Below are positions 1 through 10,215 of a stretch of DNA of 64,000 bases, one piece after another. The stretch is from Myotis daubentonii (Eukaryota; Chordata; Mammalia; Chiroptera; Vespertilionidae). The position numbers were made by a program, and so were the translations under genes. The notes under the pieces were generated by a model. The model was given only the letters and a program-made list of their open reading frames with translations. It searched no databases and was not told the DNA's origin. The stretch is taken from assembly GCF_963259705.1 (NCBI RefSeq), contig NC_081847.1, positions 93,014,389 to 93,078,388 on the forward strand, in the 5' to 3' direction. Each line of letters opens with the position of its first letter. Within the stretch, counting starts at the first letter, position 1.

Positions 1-518
1 GTCCTCTTTGGATTCCTTTTGTTTGGGGTTCTCCGCGCTTCTTGGACCTGTAAGTCCATTTCTTTCACCAGGTGGGGGAAGTTTTCTGTCATTATTTCTT
101 CAAATAGGTTTTCAATATCTTGGTCTCTCTCATCTTCTGGCACCCCTATAATTCTGATGTTGGTACGCTTGAAGCTGTCCCAGAGGCTCCTTACACTATC
201 CTCGCATTTTTCGATTCTTTTTTCATTTTGCTTTTCCGGTTGGATGTTTTTTGCTTCCTCGCATTTCAAATCATTGACTTGATTCTTGCGCTCCTCTGGT
301 CTGCTGTCGGGCGTCTGTATAATATTCGTTATTTCAGTCCGTGTATGCTTAGTTTCTAGTTGGTTCCCCAATATAAGATCGAGGGTCTTATTAGTTTTCG
401 TGTAGATCTCATTAAGTTTATCGGCAGCTTCTAAACAGTTCTTGAGAGACCTTAAAAGTGTGGTTCTGAACTCTATTTCTTCCTTTGACAATTTTGTCCT
501 GTTTCTTTGTCTCCGCAT
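1..518 (-). CDS. LINE-1 ORF1 protein, N-terminal part (truncated by window edge)
   Basis: ORF1p is the RNA-binding chaperone of LINE-1. It trimerises through a coiled coil, coats L1 RNA in the cytoplasm and is needed for retrotransposition. The frame starts at an ATG at 518-516 (MRRQRN) and stays open for about 172 codons to position 1 with no stop. Residues about 10-125 are rich in K, E, N and L, as expected for the basic N-terminus and coiled coil. A stretch near residue 130 reads NIRIIGVPE, the characteristic entry into the L1 RRM domain. The rest of the RRM and the C-terminal domain would continue left of the window. No frameshift is visible, which is unusual for a random genomic L1 and supports recent insertion. 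Family assignment is secure; activity is not shown. Confidence 0.85.
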   Translation of the reverse strand, partial: MRRQRNRTKLSKEEIEFRTTLLRSLKNCLEAADKLNEIYTKTNKTLDLILGNQLETKHTRTEITNIIQTPDSRPEERKNQVNDLKCEEAKNIQPEKQNEKRIEKCEDSVRSLWDSFKRTNIRIIGVPEDERDQDIENLFEEIMTENFPHLVKEMDLQVQEARRTPNKRNPKR

Positions 519-1205
519 TTTGTTATGCTTCCTAGGTGCACCCCCTAGTGGTCTTTGTTCGCAGTCTTATAGTTAAATCTTGATTGTTGTAGCTAATTCC
601 AGGGAGGGTTTGACCTCCAGGCCAAGTGGCTATGAGAATCAGCTGTGTCAGCAGTGAGAGAACTTCTGTCCTCTAGGGAGGTGCTAATCTAGCCTTTGCC
701 TGAGGCTATCCGGCAAATGCCTGTGTGCAGGGCTTGGGCGGGGCGGGTCCCACAGGATCAACAGGGTGGGCCGGAGAGAGCAGTTATGGAGGCTCTCAGT
801 CCTGTCCCCAGGGGCTCTGCCTCTCTGAGTCCCAGCACCCGCTGCAAAGCTCGGAGAGAAAGCTGCACTCTGACCGAACCAGACAGTCCCGCTTCTCCCG
901 TTTGAGTGTGGGTCCCTAAAGACTTGCCCGGATCTGGTGCTCAGAGTCTGCGACTCCCTCCCGATTGAAAACAACAACCGCGCCCTCCGCCGCCAGCCCG
1001 CTCCGCGCACTCCGCGCACTCCGCACCTCAGAATTTGACTTCAGCACTGCGCCTCCTCTGAGTGTCCGTGTGCGTTTCTCTTTCCTCCTAGTTGTAGGAC
1101 TTCCACTCAGCCAGCGTTCCTGTGGTTCTGGGTGATGTCCCTTTCGTTTTTTGGTTTCACTTTTGAAGTAGTTGTTCAAAGCAGCAAACTCCTGCGTTAA
1201 CCTAT

Positions 1206-1218
1206 GCCGCCATCTTGG
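1206..1218 (-). promoter_or_regulatory. YY1-type site at the L1 5' end
   Basis: On the minus strand the first bases of the L1 read CCAAGATGGCGGC, the classic YY1 core (AAGATGGC). In human L1 a YY1 site at the same place sets the transcription start. The same role here is inferred from position and motif. Confidence 0.6.
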
Positions 1219-1222
1219 TTCT

Positions 1223-1654
1223 GAGATTCTTTTTTTTTATATGTTAATACCCCAAAGTAAAGAATCAAAAGTTTTAGTAACGTTATGAGATTATTTTTAA
1301 ATTATTTTTTTAATCTGTACTAAGATTAACAGTTGCCTAACTGGAAGACTCTGAGAGGTAAATGAATTAGTGTAAGGTCTCAAGGACCTGAGCTTGCAGA
1401 TTTAGTATGTAGCCAGAAATTAATAAGGATGAGGATGAGCATGATAAAGGTGATGAGTACTTGAGCACTTGTTGAGTATTTGCTAGGTTTCAAGTCATTG
1501 AATTAACAACTTCTTAGAGACATTATGTGTTAATGTCCGTTGTGAAGCTCCAATAGCAGAATATAGTGTGCACCCTTGTTTGAAATTATTTCACCACCAT
1601 GTCCCTCTTTTTATGAGCATCTAGTAAGACTCATGCTTAGAAGAGGACAATTCA
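1223..1654. other. Intergenic, no gene seen
   Basis: AT-rich unique-looking DNA. Bases about 1440-1530 (GAGCACTTGTTGAGTATTTG and following) weakly resemble the 5' half of a MIR SINE. No reading frame of interest. Confidence 0.4.
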
Positions 1655-1668
1655 AAAAAGGGTGCCTT

Positions 1669-1850
1669 GCCCTAACCGGTTTGGCTCAGTGGATAGAGTG
1701 TCGGCCTGTGGACTAAAGGGTCCCGGGTTCAATTCTGGTCAAGGGCATGTACAAGGGCATGTACTAGGAGGCGGCTGATCGATGTTTCTAACTCTCTATC
1801 CCTCTCCCTTCCTCTCTGTAAAAAATCAATAAAATATATATATATATTTT
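1669..1850 (+). mobile_element. Ves SINE (tRNA-derived)
   Basis: The head contains a pol III A box (TGGCTCAGTGG) and B box (GGGTTCAATTC). The body and the CT-rich then A/T-rich tail match vesper bat Ves SINEs. A perfect 14-bp target duplication, AAAAAGGGTGCCTT, lies at 1655-1668 and 1851-1864, showing insertion by L1-type target-primed reverse transcription. A short local duplication (CAAGGGCATGTA twice) is inside. Confidence 0.93.
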
Positions 1851-1890
1851 AAAAAGGGTGCCTTAAGTTCATTTGCTTTTATAATTAACA

Positions 1891-2255
1891 CCAGAGGCCT
1901 GGTGCATGAAACTCATGCACTCAGGGAGGCGGGGAGGGTCCCTCAGCCCAGCCTGCACCCTCTTGTAGTCCGGGAGCCCTCAGAGGATGTCCGGCTGATG
2001 GCTTAGGCCCACTTCCTGTGGCAGTTGGACATCCTTAGCACTGCCATGGAGGCAGGAGAGGCTCCCACCACCACTGCTAGGCTCTTAGCCATGAGCCAGC
2101 TTCTGGCTGAGTGGCACTCCCCCTGTGGGAGCGCACTGACCACCAGGGGGCAGCTCCTGCATTAAGCGTCTGCCCCCTGGTGGTCAGTGTGCATTATAAC
2201 AACCGGTCAATCTGTCATTCGGTCGATTTGCATATTAGCCTTTTATTATATAGGA
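1891..2255 (-). mobile_element. Non-autonomous Helitron (HeliBat-type)
   Basis: On the minus strand it starts TCCTATATAATAAAAGG and ends TTCATGCACCAGGCCTCTGG, close to the HeliBat ends. The terminal CTAG is mutated to CTGG. It sits between A and T, as Helitrons do. The interior has the CCACCAGGGGGCAG motif common in these elements. No Rep/helicase coding. Confidence 0.88.
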
Positions 2256-2394
2256 TCAGCTTTAAATTGACTAATTACTAATTTATTAGTATAGAATTAG
2301 CTCTTTCTGGGAACTGGAGAAGATACAATGTAAGCCTCTTCTATCCTCTTAACCAACCTTTAAAAATACTCTTAACAACCTGTGTTTGCAAAAC

Positions 2395-2770
2395 AACCCT
2401 ACCCAACTGCCGTGGCTTAAAATAGCAACAACCATTTATTTAGCTCTTGAGTCTGCAGGTGAATGACTGAGACTGGGCTCATCCTGGTGGTTTTCCTGTG
2501 TTTTGCTGGCCTCACTCACAGGGCTGTAGGAGGATGGGCGCTCTCACATACCTTGAGCCCCAGTTCGGGCAACGGAGCTCTCCTTCAGGTGGTCTCACCC
2601 TCCAGGAGCTACTGCAGGCTGTCCACGTGGGGGTGGCAGAGTCCCAGGTGACAGTATGGAAGCACGCAAGGGCTCCTGAGGTTTAGCAGTAAAATGAGCA
2701 CTCCGTCACATCTTACACTTCACAAGTGCAACCCGGCTGACCACGTACAAGTTGTAGGCTGGTCTTCAAT
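2395..2770 (+). repeat. Old mammal-wide interspersed repeat (family not assigned)
   Basis: The stretch beginning GTGGCTTAAAATAGCAACAACC and continuing through CTCTCACCCTCCAGGAG-like sequence resembles a widely dispersed mammalian repeat. A related short copy occurs at 31,225-31,310. I cannot name the family with certainty. The reading frames inside are chance. Confidence 0.45.
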
Positions 2771-2960
2771 GTTGTTGAGAGTAAATTTTTGTTATGCATG
2801 AATAGGTGGACAAAAAGGAGCCACATACAAACCTGACCAGCTCAGGGAAAGCTTGTGTGGTGCCTTACAGACTCAGAGACCACAAGTAACCTTGTAGGAT
2901 GGTCTGAGAGGAAAACATTTTCACTACAAGCAGAGTAGGGCAGGAGGTCATGTCCTAGGC

Positions 2961-3174
2961 CAGCCGTGGGCAAACTACGGCCCGCAGGCTGGATCCGGCC
3001 CGTTTGAAATGAATAAAACTAAAAAAAAAAAAGACCGTACCCTTTTATGTAATGATGTTTACTTTGAATTTATATTAGTTCACACAAACACTCCATCCAT
3101 GCTTTTGTTCCGGCCCTCCGGTCCAGTTTAAGAACCCATTGTGGCCCTCGAGTCAAAAAGTTTGCCCACCCCTG
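2961..3174 (+). mobile_element. Non-autonomous hAT element (nhAT), 214 bp
   Basis: Terminal inverted repeats start CAGCCGTGGGCAAACT and end AGTTTGCCCACCCCTG. A perfect 8-bp target duplication TCCTAGGC lies at 2953-2960 and 3175-3182. No transposase. The same family recurs at 37,006-37,218 in opposite orientation, and with a different middle at 50,057-50,280. Confidence 0.93.
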
Positions 3175-3182
3175 TCCTAGGC

Positions 3183-3996
3183 TACAATCTTCCCTGACAG
3201 AAGTCAATCTTTACCTTAATTGAGCCTATTGTCTTTTTGTATCTAGGCTAACACCCCCCCACCCCCACCCCAAAGCCCAGGCACCTCACCAGAGCAGAGA
3301 CCACAAATCCCCCCGCTGTTATTGTTACCTTGTTAGTTGTCGACCACTAACTATCCTGCACCCGCCTGTGTAAAAGAAGCCTGCGTCTTTCCCATCCCAG
3401 GCATTTCCTGCCTTAGTTTCTCCCGCCTCCCTAATCTATCCCCAATGGAGTTCCTGTAACCGATTGATGGTAATGTAGAAAATAAGGTGAAAACTGCCAT
3501 TCTGCAGAGCATTTCCTCGGTCCGTGGAGATTTTGCTTCCCGGCAATTGTCATCAATTTGGCTCAAACAAACTCACAAATACTCTACATGTTTGAACGCT
3601 TCTTACATTGACAAATATTTATAGTAAAATGTATCAATTATTTATTTATGGATTCTGGGTTTAGTCTTAGTTAGACTTGTTTATTTGATGATTTCCCTTT
3701 AAAAAATTATCTTAATAATTAGAGACACCTAGTCATGTATAAGAGAAAAACAAAAACAAATGTGAAAACCATCTAAATGTATACAGTGGGGGAATGCTTT
3801 AACACAAAATAAACTAACTATATAATTAAATATTATGTAGCTATTAATAATGTTTCATAAGATTATTTACTTCAATAAGACAATATTTTTATATCAGTGA
3901 CCTTGACCTTGAATCTATCCATATACCCTTACTCACAAACTGACTATATAACACTGTCATAATCCCAATTTTGCAAAAGAAATTTAAATATATATA
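3183..3996. other. Intergenic, AT-rich, no gene seen
   Basis: Contains a C-rich run near 3250-3270 and an AT-rich stretch 3570-3990. Nothing coding or structural was recognised. Confidence 0.4.
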
Positions 3997-4130
3997 CGGA
4001 GTGCCCCCCCCCCAAATGTATATACACTTTAACAGCTGGTTCTATTACATTTTGAAAATGCCATGCATTTTAATGAACACTGACTTTATAATTACTCAAA
4101 GTGAGTGTATACATTTTGGGGGACAACCTG
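3997..4130. mobile_element. Mariner-type MITE, 134 bp
   Basis: Inverted ends of about 30 bp: CGGAGTGCCCCCC...AAATGTATATACACTTT at the left, and the inverse of CAAAGTGAGTGTATACATTTTGGGGG...CCTG at the right. It is flanked by TA on both sides (3995-3996 and 4131-4132), as expected for Tc1/mariner. No transposase. Confidence 0.8.
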
Positions 4131-5660
4131 TACGCAAACATAAAAGGAAATGCAATGGCATGTAACAGTGGTTTGCAGCACGATTGTAGCTCTAAGATTC
4201 AATCTAATTTATTTCCTGTATTTTCTTAATTCTCTGACTATGAAAAACAGCACATATTTTTGGTAGTCAGTCAAAACCAACACAACTTGAATAACCTAAA
4301 TAAAAATAATTACAATTCTTTGTTCCCACGTCAGCTCTGGACGGTCTTCTATCTCCCTACAGAGGATCTGCTTACACACGCTTCGGTGTATTGATGTACT
4401 GATTGCACTAAGTGGATTTTGAATTCCCCTCAGAGGGTAGAACAGGCATCTTGTGAAAGCAAAGCTGCCAGTATCTACATCTAATTTTTAATTAAGTACA
4501 GTCATTCCTAGCCAGGACCAGCTGTTATCATGTTTCTTCAATTCTGTGCCTTGATAAATAGCTCAAGGAATGATATATAAAAAACAGAACCACGCAAACG
4601 CAAACCTCTTCTCACATTTAAAATAAGCTTTACAAATAGAATGCCTTTGAACGCCCACTTTCTTGAATAGCTGTGACTGGATGCTTGTTGAGAATAATAA
4701 CATACACACATACACCCCCCCACACATCTCACACATTCTTCATCGCACTTTTTAAATATCAGATTAAAACGCTTTTTGAAGATTAGGGGAAATCCTTGAA
4801 GAAAGCAAATTATTATCTCATTCTAATGGTGAAGAGCCATCTCTTAGTGTTGCTCAATCTTACACACTTTTAGGTCTTTGATCTAATGCATGACCAATTT
4901 ACTGGCTGGGACTCTTGCTGCTACTATTTGCTTCTAAACAGAAGTTTCCAGTGTCTTTCCTGGTTTTTCAAGGTTTCCTGGTTATGCTGAAGGCACTGTG
5001 GTGGCCCAGCAGTGGGGAACTTCACCAGGATGTTCTGATGTCTGCTATGTGCTTCTCACAGCCAGGGGTAAAGCTGAGCGGAGGTGAGAGCTCTCTGTCC
5101 TCCACTGCAGTGCATGTTACTATCCTTCCCGATGAACTGTAGAGGATTAAACTTAGTGACTGTAAAATGTTATTTTGAAGTTTCTATGAAACATGGATAG
5201 TAGAGGCTGCAGTGATGGTAATATGATCCAAATTGTGCTTGGAAAATATTACTCTGGCTCTGAAGCGAGGGCAGATTTTCATGGGAGGTCCTTGATCGGA
5301 GATGACCAGTTCCGAGGCTGTGTGAGGTTCAGGGTGAGATGGACCGTGGCTGGAATTGAGTGGAGGTGAGGATATAACAAGTCCCTGAGGGTCACTTGTA
5401 ATTAAAAAATGAGGTCTTCCAGATAAAAGTGGAGAAATGGACATAAGCAGTGGCATTCTGGGAGAGAGAATGGCATGCTGAGGCAGCCAGCGTAGTGTTG
5501 ACTTGTGCGATGAAGTCATTCATGTCATCCTTGGGGGAGATCAATTATTAGGAAAGAAACTCAACTATGTATGAATTGGGACAAAATCAATGAGACAATG
5601 GAGCCAGATGGGCTTTCAGCTTAATTCTGACAAAGCTCTGCTAACAGGCAGAGTTGTGTG
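4131..5660. other. Intergenic, no gene seen
   Basis: Unique-looking DNA. Two frames of 75 codons (4915-5142, plus) and 111 codons (5184-5519, minus) show no domain and no family resemblance and are treated as chance. Confidence 0.4.
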
Positions 5661-5672
5661 TTTTCCTTATAG

Positions 5673-5841
5673 TTTTTAATGATACGCTGAGACCTGGGAA
5701 GTTGCCAGAATCAATGAGAGAGAGCACAGTGAACGCCCCAAGAAGCTCAATGAAAATGAGTTTTACATCACGCACACCGCCGGGCGATTTTACTCCAGCT
5801 TAGCGTCCAAGGACAGCGTCCTAACCTGGAATTATCACTGA
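5673..5841 (+). other. Candidate exon with splice acceptor (unproven)
   Basis: A good acceptor, TGTGTTTTCCTTATAG, ends at 5672. Two overlapping frames follow without stops: one to TAG at 5801-5803 (about 42 codons), the other to TGA at 5839-5841 (about 52 codons back to its previous stop). The stretch holds at least seven CpGs, more than the surrounding AT-rich DNA. The encoded peptide is not recognised, so it may be chance, an old exon, or a conserved noncoding element. Confidence 0.2.
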
Positions 5842-6170
5842 AAATGTGGGTCCCGGGAGGAAGGCCGTTTTCCTTAAATAGCAGAATTCCTCATTCCACC
5901 TGCTGTTTTGGCTACATTATTGAATTTTGGTGATAACAGGAAGATTTTTACTGAATTGGGTTGTTGAAGGATAAACTGTGTTTTTGTGAGAGAAGATGAT
6001 TATATCATGAACTTTAAAGCACTAAATAACATTGTAATAAATGTAATGGAAAAATGTCTATAATCACTTTTCCCTAAGACCTGAACTGCTTTCATTTATT
6101 TATTTTCTATTTCATAATGTTGCACTGATGTAACATTATATAATAAATATATTTCCACATTCTGTATAAT
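5842..6170. other. Intergenic, no gene seen
   Basis: AT-rich DNA leading to the next Helitron. Nothing recognised. Confidence 0.4.
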
Positions 6171-6780
6171 AAAAGCCTAGGTGGCATCATGCACGACGCA
6201 ATCACAAGATGGCAGCCACAAGATGGCTGGTGGGGAAGGGCAGTTGGGGGCAAACAGGTCAGCAGGGTAGGGCAGTTGTGGGCGATCGGGCCAGCAGGGG
6301 AGGGCAGTTAGAGGCAACCAGGCCAGAAGGGGAGGGCAGTTGGGGGCGATTGGGCTGGCAGGGGAGGGCAGTTAGAGGCAACCAGGCCAGCAGGAGAGGG
6401 CAGTTGTGGGCGATCGGGCCAGCAGGGGAGGGCAGTTAGAGGCAACCAGGCCAGCAGGAGAGGGCAGTTGGGGGCGATTGGGCTGGCAGGGGAGGGCAGT
6501 TGGGGGTGATCAGGCTGGCAGGGGAGCAGTTAGGGGGTGATCAGGCTGGCAGGCAGAAGTGGTTAGGGGCAATCAGGCAGGCAGGCAGGTGAGTGGTTAG
6601 GAGCCAGCAGTCCTGGATTGGGAGAGGGATGTCCAACTGCTGGTTTACGCCCGATCCCTGTGGGCCTAAACCAGCAGTCGGACATCCCTGGAGGGGTTGA
6701 AGATTGGAGAGGATGCAGGCTGGGCTGAGGGACACTCCTCCCCCCCCCCCGTGCACAAATTTTGTGCACCGGGCCTCTAG
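6171..6780 (+). mobile_element. Non-autonomous Helitron with internal tandem array
   Basis: Starts TCTGTATAATAAAAGCCT and ends GCACCGGGCCTCTAG before a T. The 3' end carries the expected short hairpin (GTGCACAAATTTTGTGCAC). Most of the interior is a variable 32-bp tandem array (separate entry). No Rep/helicase coding; the frames inside are repeat artefacts. Confidence 0.9.
6238..6560 (+). repeat. About ten copies of a 32-bp repeat inside a Helitron
   Basis: Units resemble GGGCAGTTGGGGGCGATCGG followed by GCCAGCAGGGGA, alternating with a variant (TTAGAGGCAACCAGG). Copies near 6238, 6270 and 6302 follow at 32-bp spacing; later ones are shorter and more diverged. Confidence 0.85.
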
Positions 6781-7310
6781 TTGTTATATGATGTTGATGA
6801 ATTATTTTAACAGCATTGTAGTCTATAAAGTTGGTGGTCTGCAATGAATTTAACTATTTTCTTATTGGCCATACAGGTTTTTACTTTTTAAATTTAATGT
6901 TAATATAATAACTTACACTGAACATCTTGATGCACATGGGTGCTACCTTTTCTTGTAATTTTTTAAAATGATGCATGCCAACAACTGAAAAATGTTGACA
7001 AAATAATAAAAACATTACCAAAAATTTTTAGATGTATTATCTACTCTCTAACATAATGATTTTAATTTAAACCATACTAGAAATGCATGAATACATGACA
7101 GGGTCACAGGTTTGGGTGTGATTATTTTGATGTTTTAAAAATTTAATAGCTAGAAATACACCATTTTAATTTTTATACCTAGTATATTGATAAGACAAAC
7201 TTACCTTTTTCAAAAACTTGCCTATACACTATCTCACCCCTTGTGGGATGAACATATTTATATCATTTTTCAATTTATCTACTGGTAATGTTATTAATTT
7301 GTATGCAATC
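6781..7310. other. Intergenic, very AT-rich
   Basis: Nothing coding or structural recognised. Confidence 0.4.
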
Positions 7311-7318
7311 AGCTAGTG

Positions 7319-7529
7319 CCGTGGTTGGCAAACCATGGCTCATAAGCCACATGCAGCTCTTTGGCCCCTTGAGTGGGGCTCTTCCACAAAATACCACGTG
7401 CGGGCGCGCACGTACAGTGCGATTGAAACTTCATGGCCCATGCGCAGAAGTTGGTATTTTGTGGAAGAGCCACACTCAGGGGGCCAAAGAGCCGCATGTG
7501 GCTCGTGAGCCGCGGTTTGCCAACCACTG
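7319..7529. mobile_element. Palindromic non-autonomous hAT element, 211 bp
   Basis: The two halves are inverted copies of about 80 bp (GTGGTTGGCAAACC... at the left, ...GGTTTGCCAACCACTG at the right). The 8-bp flanks AGCTAGTG (7311-7318) and AGCTAGTA (7530-7537) match at seven positions, fitting a hAT target duplication. The frames read on the two strands mirror each other and are not genes. Confidence 0.9.
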
Positions 7530-7537
7530 AGCTAGTA

Positions 7538-8163
7538 GGATAGGTACGGAGAAGAATAAAAGACATAATACATCTTTTCTTTTCTTTAATATATTTCCCT
7601 CTAAAACTTCTTTCATAACCCTCTCAATTTAGGGTGAACTGGCAGAAATATTTTCATTTCCGTTTCTTTATAGAGAAAATAATAAAGTGATCATTTGGAA
7701 ACTAGTACTGAATTTTTGTTTGAGTGTCACAGAGATTGGCATATCTATATATCTTTAAGAATATCAAATTGCTAATTTTTCTAAAGACTATACACCTTAT
7801 TTTACAGCTAAATTTTAGGGACATCCCATCAATAATTAGCAAGTTAACAGTGTCATTGTAATTGTACGTGAATTTAAGAGCCCCTGTAAAATTTAAAGAT
7901 TCTAATCACATTAAATAATCATTTGCTGACAAATGCAAGATCACAGATTATATTTACATTTTTGAGTTTTTTTTGCCCCCAAATTAGAATCCTGCTTTGG
8001 GTATGTTCTACTGAAGATCACAGACTTCGGGATTCTATACATGTCCTGAGGGTGTTAAAAGACCATTTTGGCTGTAGGTGCAGGAGTTTGCAAGAACCAA
8101 GAAAACAGTACAACATATTTGATCTCTGAACTTATAATGATTGAAGCATATGTTTACAATGTT
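7538..8163. other. Intergenic, no gene seen
   Basis: AT-rich unique-looking DNA without recognised features. Confidence 0.4.
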
Positions 8164-8512
8164 TTTTCCCCCTTTTTGTTCTTTATTTTTAAAAATCTTT
8201 ATTGTTGAGAGTATTACAGATTTCCCCTTCCCCCTCCCCTATTGTCCTCCTCCACCTGGCTCCTGCCCCACCCCGGCCTTGTGTCCACAGGCAGTGCGCA
8301 TGTGCATGTAAGTTCCTTGGTGGATCTCTTCCTGTCCCCCTCCCCGCTTCCCTCTGGGATTCCTGTCCGTTCCAGGCGTCCATGCCTCTGGTTCTACATT
8401 ACTCATCAGTTTATTTTGTTCCTTAGATTCCTTGTTCATTTATTTTGATTTTAGATTCAGTTGTTGCTAGATACATATCTATTGCCATTTTATTGTTCAT
8501 TTTTTTAAATCT
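8164..8512 (-). mobile_element. LINE-1 3' end fragment
   Basis: The plus strand starts with a T-rich run (reverse of a poly-A tail). It continues through TTTATTGTTGAGAGTATTAC and a pyrimidine-rich region to TTCATCAGT-like and TTAGATTCC-like sequence, typical of an antisense L1 3' UTR in bats and other mammals. 5'-truncated; no ORF2. Confidence 0.6.
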
Positions 8513-9083
8513 TTTTTCTTCGTGTACTTCAATGTAGAGCAAAGATTATGTTTGACTCTAGAGAAATGGTAATCATTTGCACCTGTAACCTGTACGAAGG
8601 CACCAGACTGTCCTCCACTCCTGTGGAGGTAAGAGGAGGTGCTCCCTTTGCCGATGGAACCCAACGCTGAGGAACCAGAACCAGAGGCGGGAGAGTGCTT
8701 GCTCTCACACCCCCAGGAGAGTCTGCAAAAGGCACAGTAGCAGAGCCTATGCCTCAGGGGCCAAGGAGGGGCATGAGCTCGCCCCCAGGGAACACAGCCA
8801 CTCAGGTGTTGGTCTGCCTGGCTTTAAGGCTTTGGTTGCTCCTGCAGAGGCGCAGGCAGGGGCCTGCACACGCCCTGACTACCTTTGGGACTCGCCCTCT
8901 CGCCTGTGCATCCTCCCAGCCTGGGCCTGAGCTCATCTTTCGTGCCTTCCCTGGGATCCAGGACAGACATCTTAAGGAAGAAATGGCTTCAATGAATGTC
9001 GAACCAGGGAAGGCAATGAGAAATTCCTTCTTTTATTCCTTCTGGTTTGTGCTGTAGTTGCCTCTCCTTGTAGCCACACATTT
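8513..9083. other. Intergenic, no secure gene
   Basis: Moderately GC-rich. A 120-codon plus-strand frame (8695-9057) has no recognised domain and starts in repeat-like DNA; treated as chance. Confidence 0.35.
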
Positions 9084-9102
9084 GTACGTGCTTATCTCTC
9101 TT

Positions 9103-9310
9103 TAAAAAAAAATTTTTTTTATTAATTTCAGAGAGGAAGGGAGAGGGAGAGACAGAAACATCAATGATGAAAGAGAATCATCAATTGGCTGCCTCCTGCA
9201 TGACCCCCACTGGGGATCAAGTCCACAACCCGGGCATGTGCCCTGACCAGGAATCGAACCCTGACCTCCTGGTTCATAGGTCGATGATCACTGAGCCACA
9301 TGGGCCAGGC
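9103..9310 (-). mobile_element. Ves SINE
   Basis: Antisense Ves: T-rich tail side first, then GAGAGGAAGGGAGAGGGAGA, the middle, and the tRNA-like head ending TGGGCCAGGC. Imperfect target duplication: TACGTGCTTATCTCTCTT (about 9085-9102) and TACGTGCATAGCTCTT (about 9312-9327). Confidence 0.93.
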
Positions 9311-9327
9311 ATACGTGCATAGCTCTT

Positions 9328-9723
9328 AAAGTCTGTTATAACCTACAGGCTATTTTCTCTCTTCCCCACTAGAGAGGAGTCTACACTTGTATCTGTTCAG
9401 TCTTTTTACCGCCCGAGGCCCAGTGCCTGGGGCAGCGCTAGTGCGGCCATCTATTGAGTAAAAATCCCAGGAATCACGATAGCAATGAAACCAGCTTAGA
9501 TTAGTGATTTGGAATAAATGCGAAGTGTTCTCCCTGATGTCCCTGCTTTCAGGGTCAGATTACAGACACCCGACCCATGTATGCCGGCGCCAGTAAAACA
9601 CTAGAGGTCCGGGCAGTCTTTTGAGGGAACCTGGAGAAGGTAGGGATCACAGAGCTTATCTCTAAGAGGAAATGCCTTCTTCTGAAGTGGCCACCGTAGA
9701 GGACCCTCAAGTGTCTCCAGCAA
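9328..9723. other. Intergenic, no gene seen
   Basis: Mixed composition, nothing recognised; leads into a CpG-rich patch. Confidence 0.4.
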
Positions 9724-10215
9724 TAGAAGTGGCCTTCGCTTTCGCGGCTACAGGCGAGCCTCGAGGGGACGGGCTGTCTATGTCGCTGGTTGCCTGGGAG
9801 CGGCTACTCGGTGGTCTCCTTGCTCATTGTTCGGTGGAGACTGTCACTCGGGTCCCGATGGGAGCCAGGCGGTGCCCGTGCGGTGTGGCTGGGTTCAGCA
9901 GAGGCAGAATTGGGCTTCACCCAGCATTTCCGATCCGGCGGCAGCTTTCCAGACGCGCACGGTCAGAAGGCGTGAGGAATGTGGACGGCAGCCTTTTGGA
10001 CAATACCGTTCTTTCCCTCGGGGTTGCCCTGCTGACCGGACCACAGCCCAGCCTGGAACCATCCCTTCCCCGCACACTTCCTGTTCATGGCGCATGCTCT
10101 GTGAAGGGTTTCAGCGCCAGCCGTCGGGGCTGCGCTGGTCATCCTGGAGGACAGTGTTTCTGAACGTCCCTGTGGACACTTGGATGCATGTTCTGCCGCG
10201 GCTCCTGCGCTTAGG
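9724..10215. promoter_or_regulatory. CpG-island-like patch
   Basis: By hand I count about 37 CpGs in roughly 500 bp at about 60% G+C, an observed/expected ratio near 0.8, while flanking DNA is CpG-poor. No transposon ends are visible at its borders. A 163-codon plus-strand frame (9672-10163) covers it but shows no recognisable domain, and other frames are open too, as GC-rich DNA often allows. It could be a promoter or first exon of an unrecognised transcript. Direction is not determined. Confidence 0.4.

Larger units (their letters stand above)
1..1221 (-). mobile_element. LINE-1 element, 5' UTR and start of ORF1 (runs off left edge)
   Basis: Read on the minus strand, the element begins near 1221 with the L1-like start AACCAAGATGGCGGC. 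A roughly 700-bp GC- and CpG-rich 5' UTR follows, then ORF1. LINE-1 5' UTRs normally act as internal promoters. The ORF1 frame is still open to the window edge and the 5' end is present, so this is probably a young copy that may be full length. ORF2 and the 3' end lie outside the window and could not be checked. Confidence 0.85.

Noticed and set aside
684..1179. Overlapping frames of 64-111 codons in the L1 5' UTR
   Set aside because: GC-rich L1 5' UTR; no evidence that any is translated.
1669..1740. tRNA-like segments in the SINE heads
   Set aside because: They carry A and B boxes but lack a proper cloverleaf and are parts of Ves SINEs, not tRNA genes.
6209..6560. Regularly spaced repeats that might suggest a CRISPR array
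   Set aside because: Units are directly adjacent without unique spacers and lie inside a Helitron in a mammalian genome.
7288..7566. Mirror-image 80- and 85-codon frames on opposite strands
   Set aside because: Both arise from the palindromic hAT element.
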